64,000 nucleotides of DNA from AC-32 sp038237925 (GTDB lineage: Bacteria > Actinomycetota > Thermoleophilia > Gaiellales > Gaiellaceae), in NCBI GenBank assembly GCA_038237925.1, contig JBBRYF010000012.1, positions 10,631 through 74,630 of the forward strand. The letters run 5' to 3'. The position numbers and the translations under genes were made by a program. Numbering within the stretch: position 1 is the first letter of the stretch; the number at the start of each line of letters is the position of its first letter. Under the pieces are notes generated by a model. It was not told the origin of the DNA. It did not search any database and was given only the letters and a program-made list of their open reading frames with translations. This document shows positions 22,759 to 31,309 of this stretch, one piece after another.

Positions 22759-24342
22759 TCACCTCGCCTCGCATCGAGTCAATCGAGAGCCGTCCCCGTG
22801 ACGAACTGGCCTGTCGAGGAAGAGCTCGCGGTCGGCCCGCTCGATCAGATCTGCGTCGTGGGTGGCGCAGATCACCGCGGCACCGGTCTCGTGGGCCAGC
22901 CGGGCGAGCAGCTCGCCGACTGCACGTGCGTTTGCCTGGTCGAGCCGGGCCGTCGGCTCGTCGGCGAGCAGGATCGCCGGGCGAGCCGCGAGCGCGCGCG
23001 CGATCGCCGCACGCTGTCGCTCTCCCGCCGAGAGTCGATCCGCCCGGTGCTCGAGCCGGCCGGCGAGGCCGACGTCGGTGAGCGCCTGCGCGCTGCGGGC
23101 TTTCCCGCTGCCGGAGATCCCGCGCACGTGCAGGCCGAGCTCGACGTTCTCCTGTGCGGTCAGGTGGGGCACGAGACCCGGCTCCTGGGTCACAAGCGCG
23201 ACGTGCGAGCGGCGCAGCCCGGCGACGTTCGTGCGGCTCATGCTTCCGATCTCGTGACCCTGGAGCAGCACGTGGCCGCGTGTCGGCCGGTCGAGCCCGG
23301 CAAGCAGGTGCAGCAGCGTCGTCTTCCCGCTTCCCGAACGACCGACGACCGCCGTGAGGGTGGCGCTCTCGAACTCGTGCGAGAGCCCGTCGAGGACGGG
23401 GCGCGCCGCGGTCGGAAAGCGCTTGACCAGCTCGCGCACCTCGGCGACGGTCGCACGCGCCGACGGCGGCCGCCCGCCGAGCGCGGACGGCGCCGGAGTC
23501 GCGGAGCTCGAAGCACCGGGGGCGCTCGTGATCAGCAGCCCGCTGCCTCGCAGCTCCGCATCGAGTCGGCGCGGAGAGCCGATCGCGCCGAGGAGCGGAT
23601 CCGGGAGCCGGATCCAGCCCGGCTCCGTGACGACGAGCGAACTCGCGCGGCCCGGCCTGCCCTCCTCGACGACGCGCCCGTCGCGGACGTAGACGAGCCG
23701 GTCGGCGATCTTCGCGGCCGCCTCGTCGTGGCTGACGACGACGGCGGTCGTTCCCCGTTCGCGCACGAGCTCGGCGATCAGGGCGTAGACGGCCTCCGCA
23801 CTCTCGGCGTCCAGCTCGCCGGCGGGCTCGTCGGCGAGCAAGAGCCGCGGCCGATGCACCAGTGCGGCGCAGAGCGCGACGCGCTGCTGCTCTCCGCCGG
23901 AGAGCGACTCGGAGCGGTCCTCGCGACGGTCGCCGAGCTGGACTCGTTCGAGGAGGGCCGCGGCAGCGGAGCGCGCCTGCAGTCGCGGTGAGCCGAGCAG
24001 CTCGAGACTAAGCGCGACGCTGTGGGCGCAGGACAGGTCGGGCGAGAGCGCCCTGGCGTAGTGCTGGTCGAGGAGGCCCAGGTTCTGCGCCCGGAACCGC
24101 GCGATCGCCGCAGGGCCGAGGCTCTCGAGCTCGGCTCCGAGCACTCTGATAGTGCCGGCAGAGAGGGAGTCGAAGCCTCCGAGCAGGCGCAGCAGGGTCG
24201 TCTTGCCGGAGCCGCTCGGTCCCAGCACGACCACGATCTCACCCTGTTCGACCTGGAGGGAGAGACCCTGGAGCGCGACGGCGTTGCCGCCGCTCGAGCG
24301 ATGGATGCGGAACGCGTCGCGAACGTCGATCGCCGGGCTCAC
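22759..24342 (-). CDS. ABC transporter ATPase with two fused MacB/LolD-type nucleotide-binding domains
   Basis: 527 residues. Domain 1 (about 1-235) has Walker A GPSGSGKT and signature LSGGEQQRVALCAAL. A linker of about 65 residues rich in Ser, Ala and Pro follows. Domain 2 (about 300-515) has Walker A GRSGSGKT, signature LSAGERQRAAIARAL and Walker B ILLADEPT. MacB-type ATPases normally have one such domain and act as dimers, so here both halves are in one chain, with a slightly degenerate second signature (SAGE). Its ATG overlaps the stop of the FtsX-like permease (4 bp), which is its partner. Such pairs move lipids, peptides or drugs out, or transmit force; the substrate is unknown. Confidence 0.85.
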   Translation of the reverse strand: MSPAIDVRDAFRIHRSSGGNAVALQGLSLQVEQGEIVVVLGPSGSGKTTLLRLLGGFDSLSAGTIRVLGAELESLGPAAIARFRAQNLGLLDQHYARALSPDLSCAHSVALSLELLGSPRLQARSAAAALLERVQLGDRREDRSESLSGGEQQRVALCAALVHRPRLLLADEPAGELDAESAEAVYALIAELVRERGTTAVVVSHDEAAAKIADRLVYVRDGRVVEEGRPGRASSLVVTEPGWIRLPDPLLGAIGSPRRLDAELRGSGLLITSAPGASSSATPAPSALGGRPPSARATVAEVRELVKRFPTAARPVLDGLSHEFESATLTAVVGRSGSGKTTLLHLLAGLDRPTRGHVLLQGHEIGSMSRTNVAGLRRSHVALVTQEPGLVPHLTAQENVELGLHVRGISGSGKARSAQALTDVGLAGRLEHRADRLSAGERQRAAIARALAARPAILLADEPTARLDQANARAVGELLARLAHETGAAVICATHDADLIERADRELFLDRPVRHGDGSRLTRCEAR

Positions 24343-27300
24343 TCGAGGCTCCAGGACGCTCGTCGTGGCCGTTCGCTACGGAAGGCCGCCAACGAGGTGC
24401 CTTCCGCAACGAGGGCGGCGGTGACGGCGAGGGCGAGGACGCCGAGACCCGACGCGAGCCAGGCCGGGTCGAAGCGAAGCGGAGGCTCAGGAGTGGCCGT
24501 GGTCGCCGAGACGCGCACGAGGGACACCACGAGTCGCGAGAGCAGAGCGCCCAGGCCGACGCCCCCGACGATGCCGAGGCCGACGAGGATCACGGCCCGG
24601 GTCCGTAGCTGCGCGCGCAGACGGCGCGGCGGGACGCCCTGGGCCTCGAGGTCGAAGAAGTCGCTCCGCTCGTCGCGGAGCTCGCCGAGGATGCCCACCC
24701 AGAAGCCGAGGACGGCGATCACGAGGGCGACGACGCCCGCCGCGGAGAGGGCGAGCTCCGTGGCGCGCGCGAGCGGGTCGGCTGCCTGGCGATGCTCGAT
24801 GCTCGCGCGTGAGGCCACGTGCAGGCGCGAGAACGGAGGCCGGCGCAAGGCTGACGCCGCAGCTCGATCGTGGGGAGCCGAAACCCAGACCTCGTTCGGA
24901 CGTCCTTCGCCGGGCGCGCCGGCGTCGATCGCCGTCGAGAGCCTGGCGCCGTCGACGAGCACGAACGGGCCCGAGGCGGAGGGAACCGTCGGCATCCTCG
25001 TCGCGACCCCGACGATGCGCGCCGGGACGGCGACGTCCTGGAAGTCGAGTCTCGTCTCGCGGCCGATGCCGCCCGCCGCCTGCGCGATGTCGGGAGAGAC
25101 GACCGCGGGGACGAGCCGTCCGTCGCTCGGCTCCTTCGGCCGGAACAGGAGCCGGGCGCCCGTGTCCTGGAAGGCAAAGGCCAAGCGCACGTGTCCGCGC
25201 GTCCGGGTGACTCGGCCGCCGGTCGCGAGCAACCAGCCGCGCCAGCCCGTGACCAGCCGCCGTCTCCCGGGCCCGAGGCCGGCGCGCAGCGGCCCCAGCT
25301 CGAGCGACCCCGAAGGTGCTGTCGAAACCTCGCTCTCGGTCTCGCGATGGGCGAGGAAGAACTGCTCGTTGGCCGGAAGCGAAAGCTGGAGGCCGAGCAC
25401 GTTCAGAGGCGTTCCGGGCCGGAGCCGGGTCGAGAGCAGGGTCGATCCCCGCTGCAGGGGGCGCAAGGGGAGCACGCGGATCCGCCCCTGGTCGCCGACG
25501 ACGACGAGCCCGACCACGACGTTGCGGCCGCGCAACCGAGCCGCCACCGTCAGCCTCGTCGCGTCGGACGGCACGGCCACGCTGGCCAGGCGCGGCTCTC
25601 CGCCTTGGCTGAGCCGGCCCGCGATCGTCCGCGGCGGCAGGGCCGAGTAGTCGGAGCGCCAGTGCAGTCGTTGGATCGCGTCGGCGGGAACGCCGAGCAC
25701 CGTCGGCGACAGGACGAGCGACCCGCTTCCCGCCGTCGTCGCGCTCAGCCGGAGCACCGGATAGGCCCGTGCTCCACCGCCGATCCGGCGGTAGCGGGCG
25801 AGCTGCGCCGCGTCGAGTGGCAAGACCAGCCGCGAGCCCTCGCTGAGCGTGAAGTCGAGCGGGACTTCGAAGCCCGCCTGGTCGGCCGCCCCGCGGGTGA
25901 GCGTCGCCCGGTAGGTGGCGGCGAAGAGGGCAAGCCCGAGGGCGACCGCGATGAACGCGCAGCTCACGACCGTGCGGGAGGGCGCGCGCGCCAGCGCGAG
26001 CACGGCGAGGCGGAACGCGACGGAGCCGTTGCGGGTGAGCCGCTCCGTCGCCCGCATCGCCGGTCCGAGCAGGCGGCCGAAAACGACCGCGACCGTGAAG
26101 CAAACCAGTAGCGGCAGCAGGAGCAAGACGGTGCTCCCGGACGAGACCGACTGCGGGTCGAGCGCGCCCCGGCTCAGTCCGACCGCGATCGCCGCCGCGG
26201 CGCCAACCGCGGCGACGTCGACCAGCCGCACCCGTCGTCGGCCCCCCTCGCCGTCGTCGCTCGAGAACGCCGCCGCGACGAGCAGCAGGGTCGTCGCGAC
26301 CCAGGCGCCCGCCAGCGCTGCCAGCGTCACGACGCCCAGGAGGGCATGGGCGAGGATCTGACCCACCGGCAGTCCGGCTGCGTCCGCGATCGCCGACGTG
26401 ACGGCGGCACCGATCGCGAGGCCCGCGAGTCCGCCCGCCAGCGTCATCGCGCCGATCTCGGCGCTGGGGGCGAGCGTCACCTGCCAGCGTCGCGCGCCGC
26501 GTGCGCGCAGCCGCCGCCGCTCGCTCGCGAGCGCGCGCCTGAGCCCGATGGCGGCGATGATCGCAAATCCAAGCAGGAGCGCGCTCGTCTCCCCTCCGAC
26601 CAGGACGAGACGCTCGGCGGCGATCCTGCCCCGGGTCGACGCATCGAGCAAAGCCGCATCCGGGCCGCTCAACCGGAACGCCAGATCGGCGGCGAGTGCA
26701 GACTGCGCCCGCGACTCGGCCGCGAGGATCCAGCCAACGTCCCAGGTGTGCAGCCGATCGACCCGAAGCGGCGAGACCCACGAGTAGACCCGGTAGAAGA
26801 GCGCCAAGGCCTCGAGGCGCTGCAGCGCCCCGACGCTCGGCGCGAGCAGCAACGTCGGCCGGCTCGCGCCCCCGCCCGTGGCGGCCGAGACGTCGCCGAA
26901 GAGCGCCGGATCGCGAAGCGCGGCGATGCCGACCCGGCGAAGCCGCAAGCCGCCCTGCGCCAGCCGGGGTGCGCCCCCGCCGCCGAGCTGCAGCACCTCG
27001 CACGCGGAGCTCCGGCACGAGCGGGGAAGGCGCCCGGAGCGCAGCCGGACTGCCTGCGCGAGGTCGTCCACGGCTGCGAGCTCGACGAGCTCTCCCTGCA
27101 CGCGCAGCTCCCGGACGAGGATCACCCGGCGCGTAGCACCTCCACCAAGCGTCGCCGTGGCGCGCCTGGCCCGTCGGTCCGCCTGAGCGTAGGCGCGCCC
27201 GTCGAGCGGCAGACCGAACCGGTCGACCCGGAATCCGCGCGCGGTCCCCGGGAGCCCGTCGAGCGCCCGCGCGAGCGCCTGCTGGCGCGCGATGAGGCTC

Positions 27301-27446
27301 CCGCCGAGCACCGAGACGAGCATCGCGAACGCGAGCGCGACGCCGCCGACGAGGAGCGCGGACCTGAGCGGCTGCGAACGCAGTCTCGCGCGCGCGACCG
27401 CCAGCGGCGCGCGAATCCGATGGAGGGAAGAGGAAAGCTGCGACAC
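24339..27446 (-). CDS. giant FtsX-like permease
   Basis: 1035 residues. There is an N-terminal helix (LRSALLVGGVALAFAMLVSVLGGSLI), a large outer domain of about 260 residues, a group of helices around 320-480, a second long outer domain (about 560-890), and C-terminal helices (LALSAAGVVALVIAVLGFWVGIL onwards) near which DFFDLEAQGVPPRRLRAQL gives the FtsX-domain coupling loop. The layout is the double-FtsX form of MacB-like transporters, where one chain supplies both permease halves to match the fused ATPase. The GTG at 27446 has no ribosome binding site, but TAAAGT lies 10 bp upstream, so the message may be leaderless. Partner of the ATPase gene downstream and divergent from the CGNR regulator. 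Confidence 0.82.
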   Translation of the reverse strand: MSQLSSSLHRIRAPLAVARARLRSQPLRSALLVGGVALAFAMLVSVLGGSLIARQQALARALDGLPGTARGFRVDRFGLPLDGRAYAQADRRARRATATLGGGATRRVILVRELRVQGELVELAAVDDLAQAVRLRSGRLPRSCRSSACEVLQLGGGGAPRLAQGGLRLRRVGIAALRDPALFGDVSAATGGGASRPTLLLAPSVGALQRLEALALFYRVYSWVSPLRVDRLHTWDVGWILAAESRAQSALAADLAFRLSGPDAALLDASTRGRIAAERLVLVGGETSALLLGFAIIAAIGLRRALASERRRLRARGARRWQVTLAPSAEIGAMTLAGGLAGLAIGAAVTSAIADAAGLPVGQILAHALLGVVTLAALAGAWVATTLLLVAAAFSSDDGEGGRRRVRLVDVAAVGAAAAIAVGLSRGALDPQSVSSGSTVLLLLPLLVCFTVAVVFGRLLGPAMRATERLTRNGSVAFRLAVLALARAPSRTVVSCAFIAVALGLALFAATYRATLTRGAADQAGFEVPLDFTLSEGSRLVLPLDAAQLARYRRIGGGARAYPVLRLSATTAGSGSLVLSPTVLGVPADAIQRLHWRSDYSALPPRTIAGRLSQGGEPRLASVAVPSDATRLTVAARLRGRNVVVGLVVVGDQGRIRVLPLRPLQRGSTLLSTRLRPGTPLNVLGLQLSLPANEQFFLAHRETESEVSTAPSGSLELGPLRAGLGPGRRRLVTGWRGWLLATGGRVTRTRGHVRLAFAFQDTGARLLFRPKEPSDGRLVPAVVSPDIAQAAGGIGRETRLDFQDVAVPARIVGVATRMPTVPSASGPFVLVDGARLSTAIDAGAPGEGRPNEVWVSAPHDRAAASALRRPPFSRLHVASRASIEHRQAADPLARATELALSAAGVVALVIAVLGFWVGILGELRDERSDFFDLEAQGVPPRRLRAQLRTRAVILVGLGIVGGVGLGALLSRLVVSLVRVSATTATPEPPLRFDPAWLASGLGVLALAVTAALVAEGTSLAAFRSERPRRASWSLE

Positions 27447-27477
27447 CGGCAGTGGGACTTTACCGGTGTCGTAAACT
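27441..27477. promoter_or_regulatory. divergent promoter region with a 9-bp inverted repeat
   Basis: CGACACCGG (27441-27449) and its exact complement (27463-27471) are separated by 13 bp. Candidate -10 boxes lie on each strand: TAAAGT at 27462-27457 (minus) and TAAACT at 27472-27477 (plus). Each is about 10 bp before a GTG start that has no Shine-Dalgarno. Binding of the CGNR protein here would cover both promoters. Confidence 0.5.
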
Positions 27478-27486
27478 ACGCGGCAA

Positions 27487-27993
27487 GTGGCCCCTCGTTA
27501 CGACATCCCGAGAGCCGCGCCCGAGCCGCTGCGCCAGGTGCAGCTGTTCGTGAACAGCGTCGATCTCCACAACGGCGTCGAATGGCTGCCCGACTGGCTG
27601 GACGCTCGCGGCCTCGTCGTAGAGGAGGCGCGCGCGACCGAGCTGCGGGAGGCGCTCCGACTGCTGCTGCGCGCGAACAACGGTGACCCGATCGACGCGA
27701 CCGCCCTCGAGCTCGTCAACCGCACCGCCGCTCGTGTGAGGCCCGAGCTCGACCGCGAGGGGAGGCTCCGCTTCACAACTGAGGGCGACGGCCTCGACGA
27801 GATCGTGGCGATCGTCCTCGGCGCCACCCGCGACGGCAGCTGGAGACGGCTGAAGGCCTGCCCGAACTGCTGCTGGTCCTTCTACGACGGCTCGCCGAAC
27901 CGCTCCGCGACCTGGTGCTCGATGCAGCTTTGCGGCAACCGGAAGAAAACCCGCGCGTACCGGCGCCGCCACCGTGGCCGCGCCGCCTCCTGA
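27487..27993 (+). CDS. CGNR zinc-finger regulator (ABATE-domain type)
   Basis: 168 residues. The N-terminal ABATE-like ligand-sensing domain (FVNSVDLHNGVEWLPDWL onwards) is followed by a C-terminal treble-clef zinc finger: C-P-N-C-C-W, then WCSMQLCGNRKKTRAYRRR, with the hallmark CGNR. Such proteins are putative transcription regulators; the basic end would contact DNA. GTG at 27487 shows no ribosome binding site and may be leaderless. Its place opposite the ABC transporter genes, with an inverted repeat between, suggests it controls them and itself. Its stop faces the dehydrogenase gene. Confidence 0.85.
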   Translation: MAPRYDIPRAAPEPLRQVQLFVNSVDLHNGVEWLPDWLDARGLVVEEARATELREALRLLLRANNGDPIDATALELVNRTAARVRPELDREGRLRFTTEGDGLDEIVAIVLGATRDGSWRRLKACPNCCWSFYDGSPNRSATWCSMQLCGNRKKTRAYRRRHRGRAAS

Positions 27994-28026
27994 ACCGGCC
28001 GAAATCCGTCGCCTCGCGACCCGGCT

Positions 28027-29463
28027 TCAGTCGATCTTGGCCATCACGTGCTTGATCTGCTGGTAGTCCTCGAGCGAGTACGCGCTCAGGTCCTTGCCGT
28101 AGCCCGACTGCTTGAAGCCGCCGTGCGGCATCTCCGAGACCAGCGGGATGTGGTCGTTGATCCAGACCGTCCCGAACTGGAGTCTCCGGGCGGCGTTCAG
28201 GGCCCGGCCGACGTCGCGCGTCCACACCGAGGCGGCTAGGCCGTAGTTGACGTCGTTGGCCCACGCGATCGCCTGGTCATCGTCGGCGAAGCGCTGCACC
28301 GTCACGACCGGGCCGAAGACCTCGCGCTGGACGATCTCGTCCTCCTGACCGACCTCGGCGACGACCGTCGGCTTGACGAAAAAGCCGCGGTCGCCGTTCG
28401 TACCGCCGCCGGTGAGCACCTTCGCGCCCTTGGCGCGGTCAAGGAAGCCGAGCACGCGCTCCTGCTGGGATTTCGAGATCACCGGGCCCATCTCGATCTC
28501 GTCGCCTTCCGCGGGATCGCCGACGTGCAGCCCTTCGACGAGCGGCACGAGCTCCTCGAGCAGCTTGTCGTAGATCTTCGGGCCTGCGACGACGCGTGAG
28601 GCGGCCGTGCAGTCCTGGCCGGAGTTCCAATAGCCGGCGATCTTGATCCCCTCGGCGACCGCGGCCGGGTCGGCGTCGTCGAAGACGAGTACCGGTGCCT
28701 TGCCGCCTAGCTCGAGGTGCACGCGCTTGAGCGTGTCCGCGGCCGTCCGCGCGATCTCCTTGCCGGTCGCGACGTCGCCGGTCAGCGAGACCATGCGCAC
28801 GTCGGGGTGGCGGACGATCCCGGCGCCGACAGGCTCGCCGTCGCCCGTGATCACGTTGAGCACGCCCGCCGGCAGGATCTCGCCCGCCAGCTCGGCGAAG
28901 CGAAGCGTCGTCAGCGGCGTCTGCTCGGACGGCTTCAACACCTGGACGTTGCCGGCGGCGAGCGCGGGCGCGACCTTCCAGATCGCCATCATCAGCGGGT
29001 AGTTCCAGGGCGCGATCCCGCCGACGATCCCGACCGGCTCGCGGCGGATCATCGAGGTGTAGCCACGCATGTACTCGCCGGCGGCCTTGCCCTCGAGCAC
29101 GCGGGCGGCGCCGGCGAAATACCGCAGGTTGTCCGCCGAGACCGGCAGCTCGTCGCGCGCGTACGAGAGCGGCTTGCCGACGTTCTGCGACTCGAGCTCG
29201 GCCAGCTCCTCGGCGTGGTCGTCGATCGCCCCCGCCAGAGCGAGCAGCGCCTCGCTGCGCTCCTGCGGCGTCGTCTCGAGCCACTCCGGCAACGCCTTCT
29301 TCGCCGCCTCGACGGCGCGGTCGACGTCCGCCTGCGTCCCTCGGGGGACCTCGGCGATCGTCTCGCCGGTCGCGGGGTTCAGCACCTCCATCGTGCCGCC
29401 CTCGACCGCGTCCACCCACTCGCCGCCGACCCAGTTCTTGTGCTGCGCAACCGTCACGCTCAT
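28027..29463 (-). CDS. aldehyde dehydrogenase, gamma-aminobutyraldehyde (PatD-like) type
   Basis: 478 residues, the usual family length. The catalytic cysteine is C285 in NSGQDCTAASR, the general base E251 in ELGGK, and the oxyanion asparagine N154 in APWNYP. The catalytic-Cys segment GQDCTA and the motif EYMRGYTSMIRREPVG match gamma-aminobutyraldehyde/aminoaldehyde dehydrogenases, which oxidise 4-aminobutanal to GABA with NAD(P)+. This is the step after the SpuC-like aminotransferase of the first polyamine operon. It lies 137 bp after the last gene of the second transporter set, with a hairpin between. Confidence 0.85.
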   Translation of the reverse strand: MSVTVAQHKNWVGGEWVDAVEGGTMEVLNPATGETIAEVPRGTQADVDRAVEAAKKALPEWLETTPQERSEALLALAGAIDDHAEELAELESQNVGKPLSYARDELPVSADNLRYFAGAARVLEGKAAGEYMRGYTSMIRREPVGIVGGIAPWNYPLMMAIWKVAPALAAGNVQVLKPSEQTPLTTLRFAELAGEILPAGVLNVITGDGEPVGAGIVRHPDVRMVSLTGDVATGKEIARTAADTLKRVHLELGGKAPVLVFDDADPAAVAEGIKIAGYWNSGQDCTAASRVVAGPKIYDKLLEELVPLVEGLHVGDPAEGDEIEMGPVISKSQQERVLGFLDRAKGAKVLTGGGTNGDRGFFVKPTVVAEVGQEDEIVQREVFGPVVTVQRFADDDQAIAWANDVNYGLAASVWTRDVGRALNAARRLQFGTVWINDHIPLVSEMPHGGFKQSGYGKDLSAYSLEDYQQIKHVMAKID

Positions 29464-29583
29464 GGAAACCCTCCCGGTCGAATCTCGGCGTCAGCCTATC
29501 CCGATAGCCGCGATGATTATGCCCGGACGGATCGACCGGTCGGTTCAGACGGACGCACGGGCAGAGCCCGCGCGTCCTGACAC

Positions 29584-29601
29584 GGCACCGCAAGCGGTGC
29601 C
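29584..29601 (-). terminator. hairpin just after the system-2 potC stop
   Basis: GGCACCGC and GCGGTGCC pair perfectly around two bases, starting at the potC stop codon. There is no T tract, so this may be a weak terminator or a mRNA 3'-end structure that lowers expression of the dehydrogenase gene downstream. Confidence 0.4.
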
Positions 29602-30398
29602 TAACGACGCCGCAGGAGACCGGTGTCCTGCGTCAGGCGCTGCGAGATGATCACCGGGATCAGGGTCAGCAGGATGACCGCGAACACGACCGCGTTCACG
29701 ATCGGGAGCTGCTGGCCGCGCTGGATCTTGTCGAGGATGAAGATCGGCAGCGTCGCCTGGCTCCCCGCGGTGAACGTGGTCACGATCACCTCGTCGAACG
29801 AGAGCGCGAACGCGAGCAGCCCGCCCGCGACGAGGGCGGTCGACAGCACCGGCCAGACGACGAAGCGGAACGTCTGCCAGCCGTCGGCGCCGAGGTCCAT
29901 CGAAGCCTCGAGCAGCGACGGCGACGTCCTCCGCAGGCGCGCGAGCACGTTGTTGTAGACGACGACCACGCAGAAGGTCGCGTGGCCGATGACGATCGTC
30001 CAGATCGAGAACGGCAGGCCGGCGAAGACGTAGAACGAGTTCAACGCCATCCCCGTGATGATCCCGGGGAGGGCGATCGGCAGCAGCAACAGGAACGAGA
30101 TCGTCTCGCGGCCGAAGAAGCGGAAGCGGTGGATTGCGAAGGCGGCCGCCGAGCCGAGCACGATCGCGGTCGCGGTCGCGATCAGCCCCACGCGCAACGA
30201 GAGCCACAGCGCCGAGCGGACATCGGGGTCGTGCCACGCATCGCGGAACCAGTGGGCCGTGAAGCTCGAGATCGGCCAGCTCTGGATGCTCGAGCTGTTG
30301 AACGCGTAGAGCATGATGATCAGGAGCGGGATCCAGAGGAACGCGATCACGATCACCGTCGCGACTCGCAGCCCGATGTGCGTGGCGCGCGTTCCCAT
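29601..30398 (-). CDS. potC: polyamine ABC transporter permease (PotC-type), system 2
   Basis: 265 residues, six predicted helices; EAA loop LLEASMDLGADGWQTFRFVVWPVLSTA. It differs clearly from the system-1 protein (for example IWTIVIGHATFCVVVVYNNV), so the two sets are paralogues rather than a recent copy. The ATG at 30398 shares one base with the stop of potB. Confidence 0.88.
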   Translation of the reverse strand: MGTRATHIGLRVATVIVIAFLWIPLLIIMLYAFNSSSIQSWPISSFTAHWFRDAWHDPDVRSALWLSLRVGLIATATAIVLGSAAAFAIHRFRFFGRETISFLLLLPIALPGIITGMALNSFYVFAGLPFSIWTIVIGHATFCVVVVYNNVLARLRRTSPSLLEASMDLGADGWQTFRFVVWPVLSTALVAGGLLAFALSFDEVIVTTFTAGSQATLPIFILDKIQRGQQLPIVNAVVFAVILLTLIPVIISQRLTQDTGLLRRR

Positions 30399-31306
30399 CA
30401 GAGCGCCTCGAAGGCGCCGAGCCGGCGCGCGATCGAGAGGTAGACCGCCATCACGACCACCGGCACCGTGGCGAACGCGGCGGCGAACGGGACGTTCGGC
30501 TGCCCGATCTGCTCCTCGACGACGTTGCCGATGAAGCTCGAGCTCGACCCGCCGACCAGCAGCGGCGTGATGAAGTCGCCGAGGGTCAACGAGAACGTGA
30601 AGATCGACCCGGCGACGAGGCCCGGCAGCGCAAGCGGCAGGATCACGCTTCTCAGCGTCCGCCAGCCTCTGCCGCCGAGGTCCTGCGAAGCCTCGAGGTA
30701 GCTCTCGGGAATCCGCTCGAGCGCGGCGTAGACAGGCAGGATCATGAACGGCAGCCACACGTACGAGAAGACGATCCACATCGCCCAGTTCGTGTACAGC
30801 AGCCCGACGTTCGGCAGCCCGACCTTGTTCAGCGACCAGTTCAGCGCCCCGTCGTGGGCGAGGATCGTCCGCCAGGCGTAGATCCGCACGAGGTAGCTCG
30901 ACCAGAGCGGCATCAGCACGAGCACGAAGAGGAGCGCACGCGTCCGGGCATGGGCGACCCGTGCCATGAAGAAGGCGAGCGGGAACGCGATCACGGCATC
31001 GGTCAGCGTCACCGCCGTGGCGAGCGCGATCGTGCGCACCGCGATCCGCCGGTAGACGCTGTCGTGGACGAGCGTGCTGAAGTTGCTCAGCGTCCAGACG
31101 TGCTCGATCCGGGCCGTGAACGCGTTCACTTCCCAGAACGCGGAGACGAACAGCGCGACCAACGCGCCGACGTAGACGACGACGAAGACGAGCAGCGGCA
31201 GCGAGAGCAGCGCGACCGCCTTCAACCACGGCCGCCGCCAGAGCGCCGCCGACAGCCGGAGGCGGGCCCTCCGCAGGGAAGGGCCCGCCACCGCCAGGTC
31301 AGACAA
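30398..31306 (-). CDS. potB: polyamine ABC transporter permease (PotB-type), system 2
   Basis: 302 residues, six predicted helices after a basic cytoplasmic N-terminus; EAA loop YLEASQDLGGRGWRTLRSVILPLALPG. It forms the channel with the PotC protein downstream. The start of this gene is four bases after the stop of the binding-protein gene. Confidence 0.88.
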   Translation of the reverse strand: MSDLAVAGPSLRRARLRLSAALWRRPWLKAVALLSLPLLVFVVVYVGALVALFVSAFWEVNAFTARIEHVWTLSNFSTLVHDSVYRRIAVRTIALATAVTLTDAVIAFPLAFFMARVAHARTRALLFVLVLMPLWSSYLVRIYAWRTILAHDGALNWSLNKVGLPNVGLLYTNWAMWIVFSYVWLPFMILPVYAALERIPESYLEASQDLGGRGWRTLRSVILPLALPGLVAGSIFTFSLTLGDFITPLLVGGSSSSFIGNVVEEQIGQPNVPFAAAFATVPVVVMAVYLSIARRLGAFEAL

Positions 31307-31309
31307 CGG

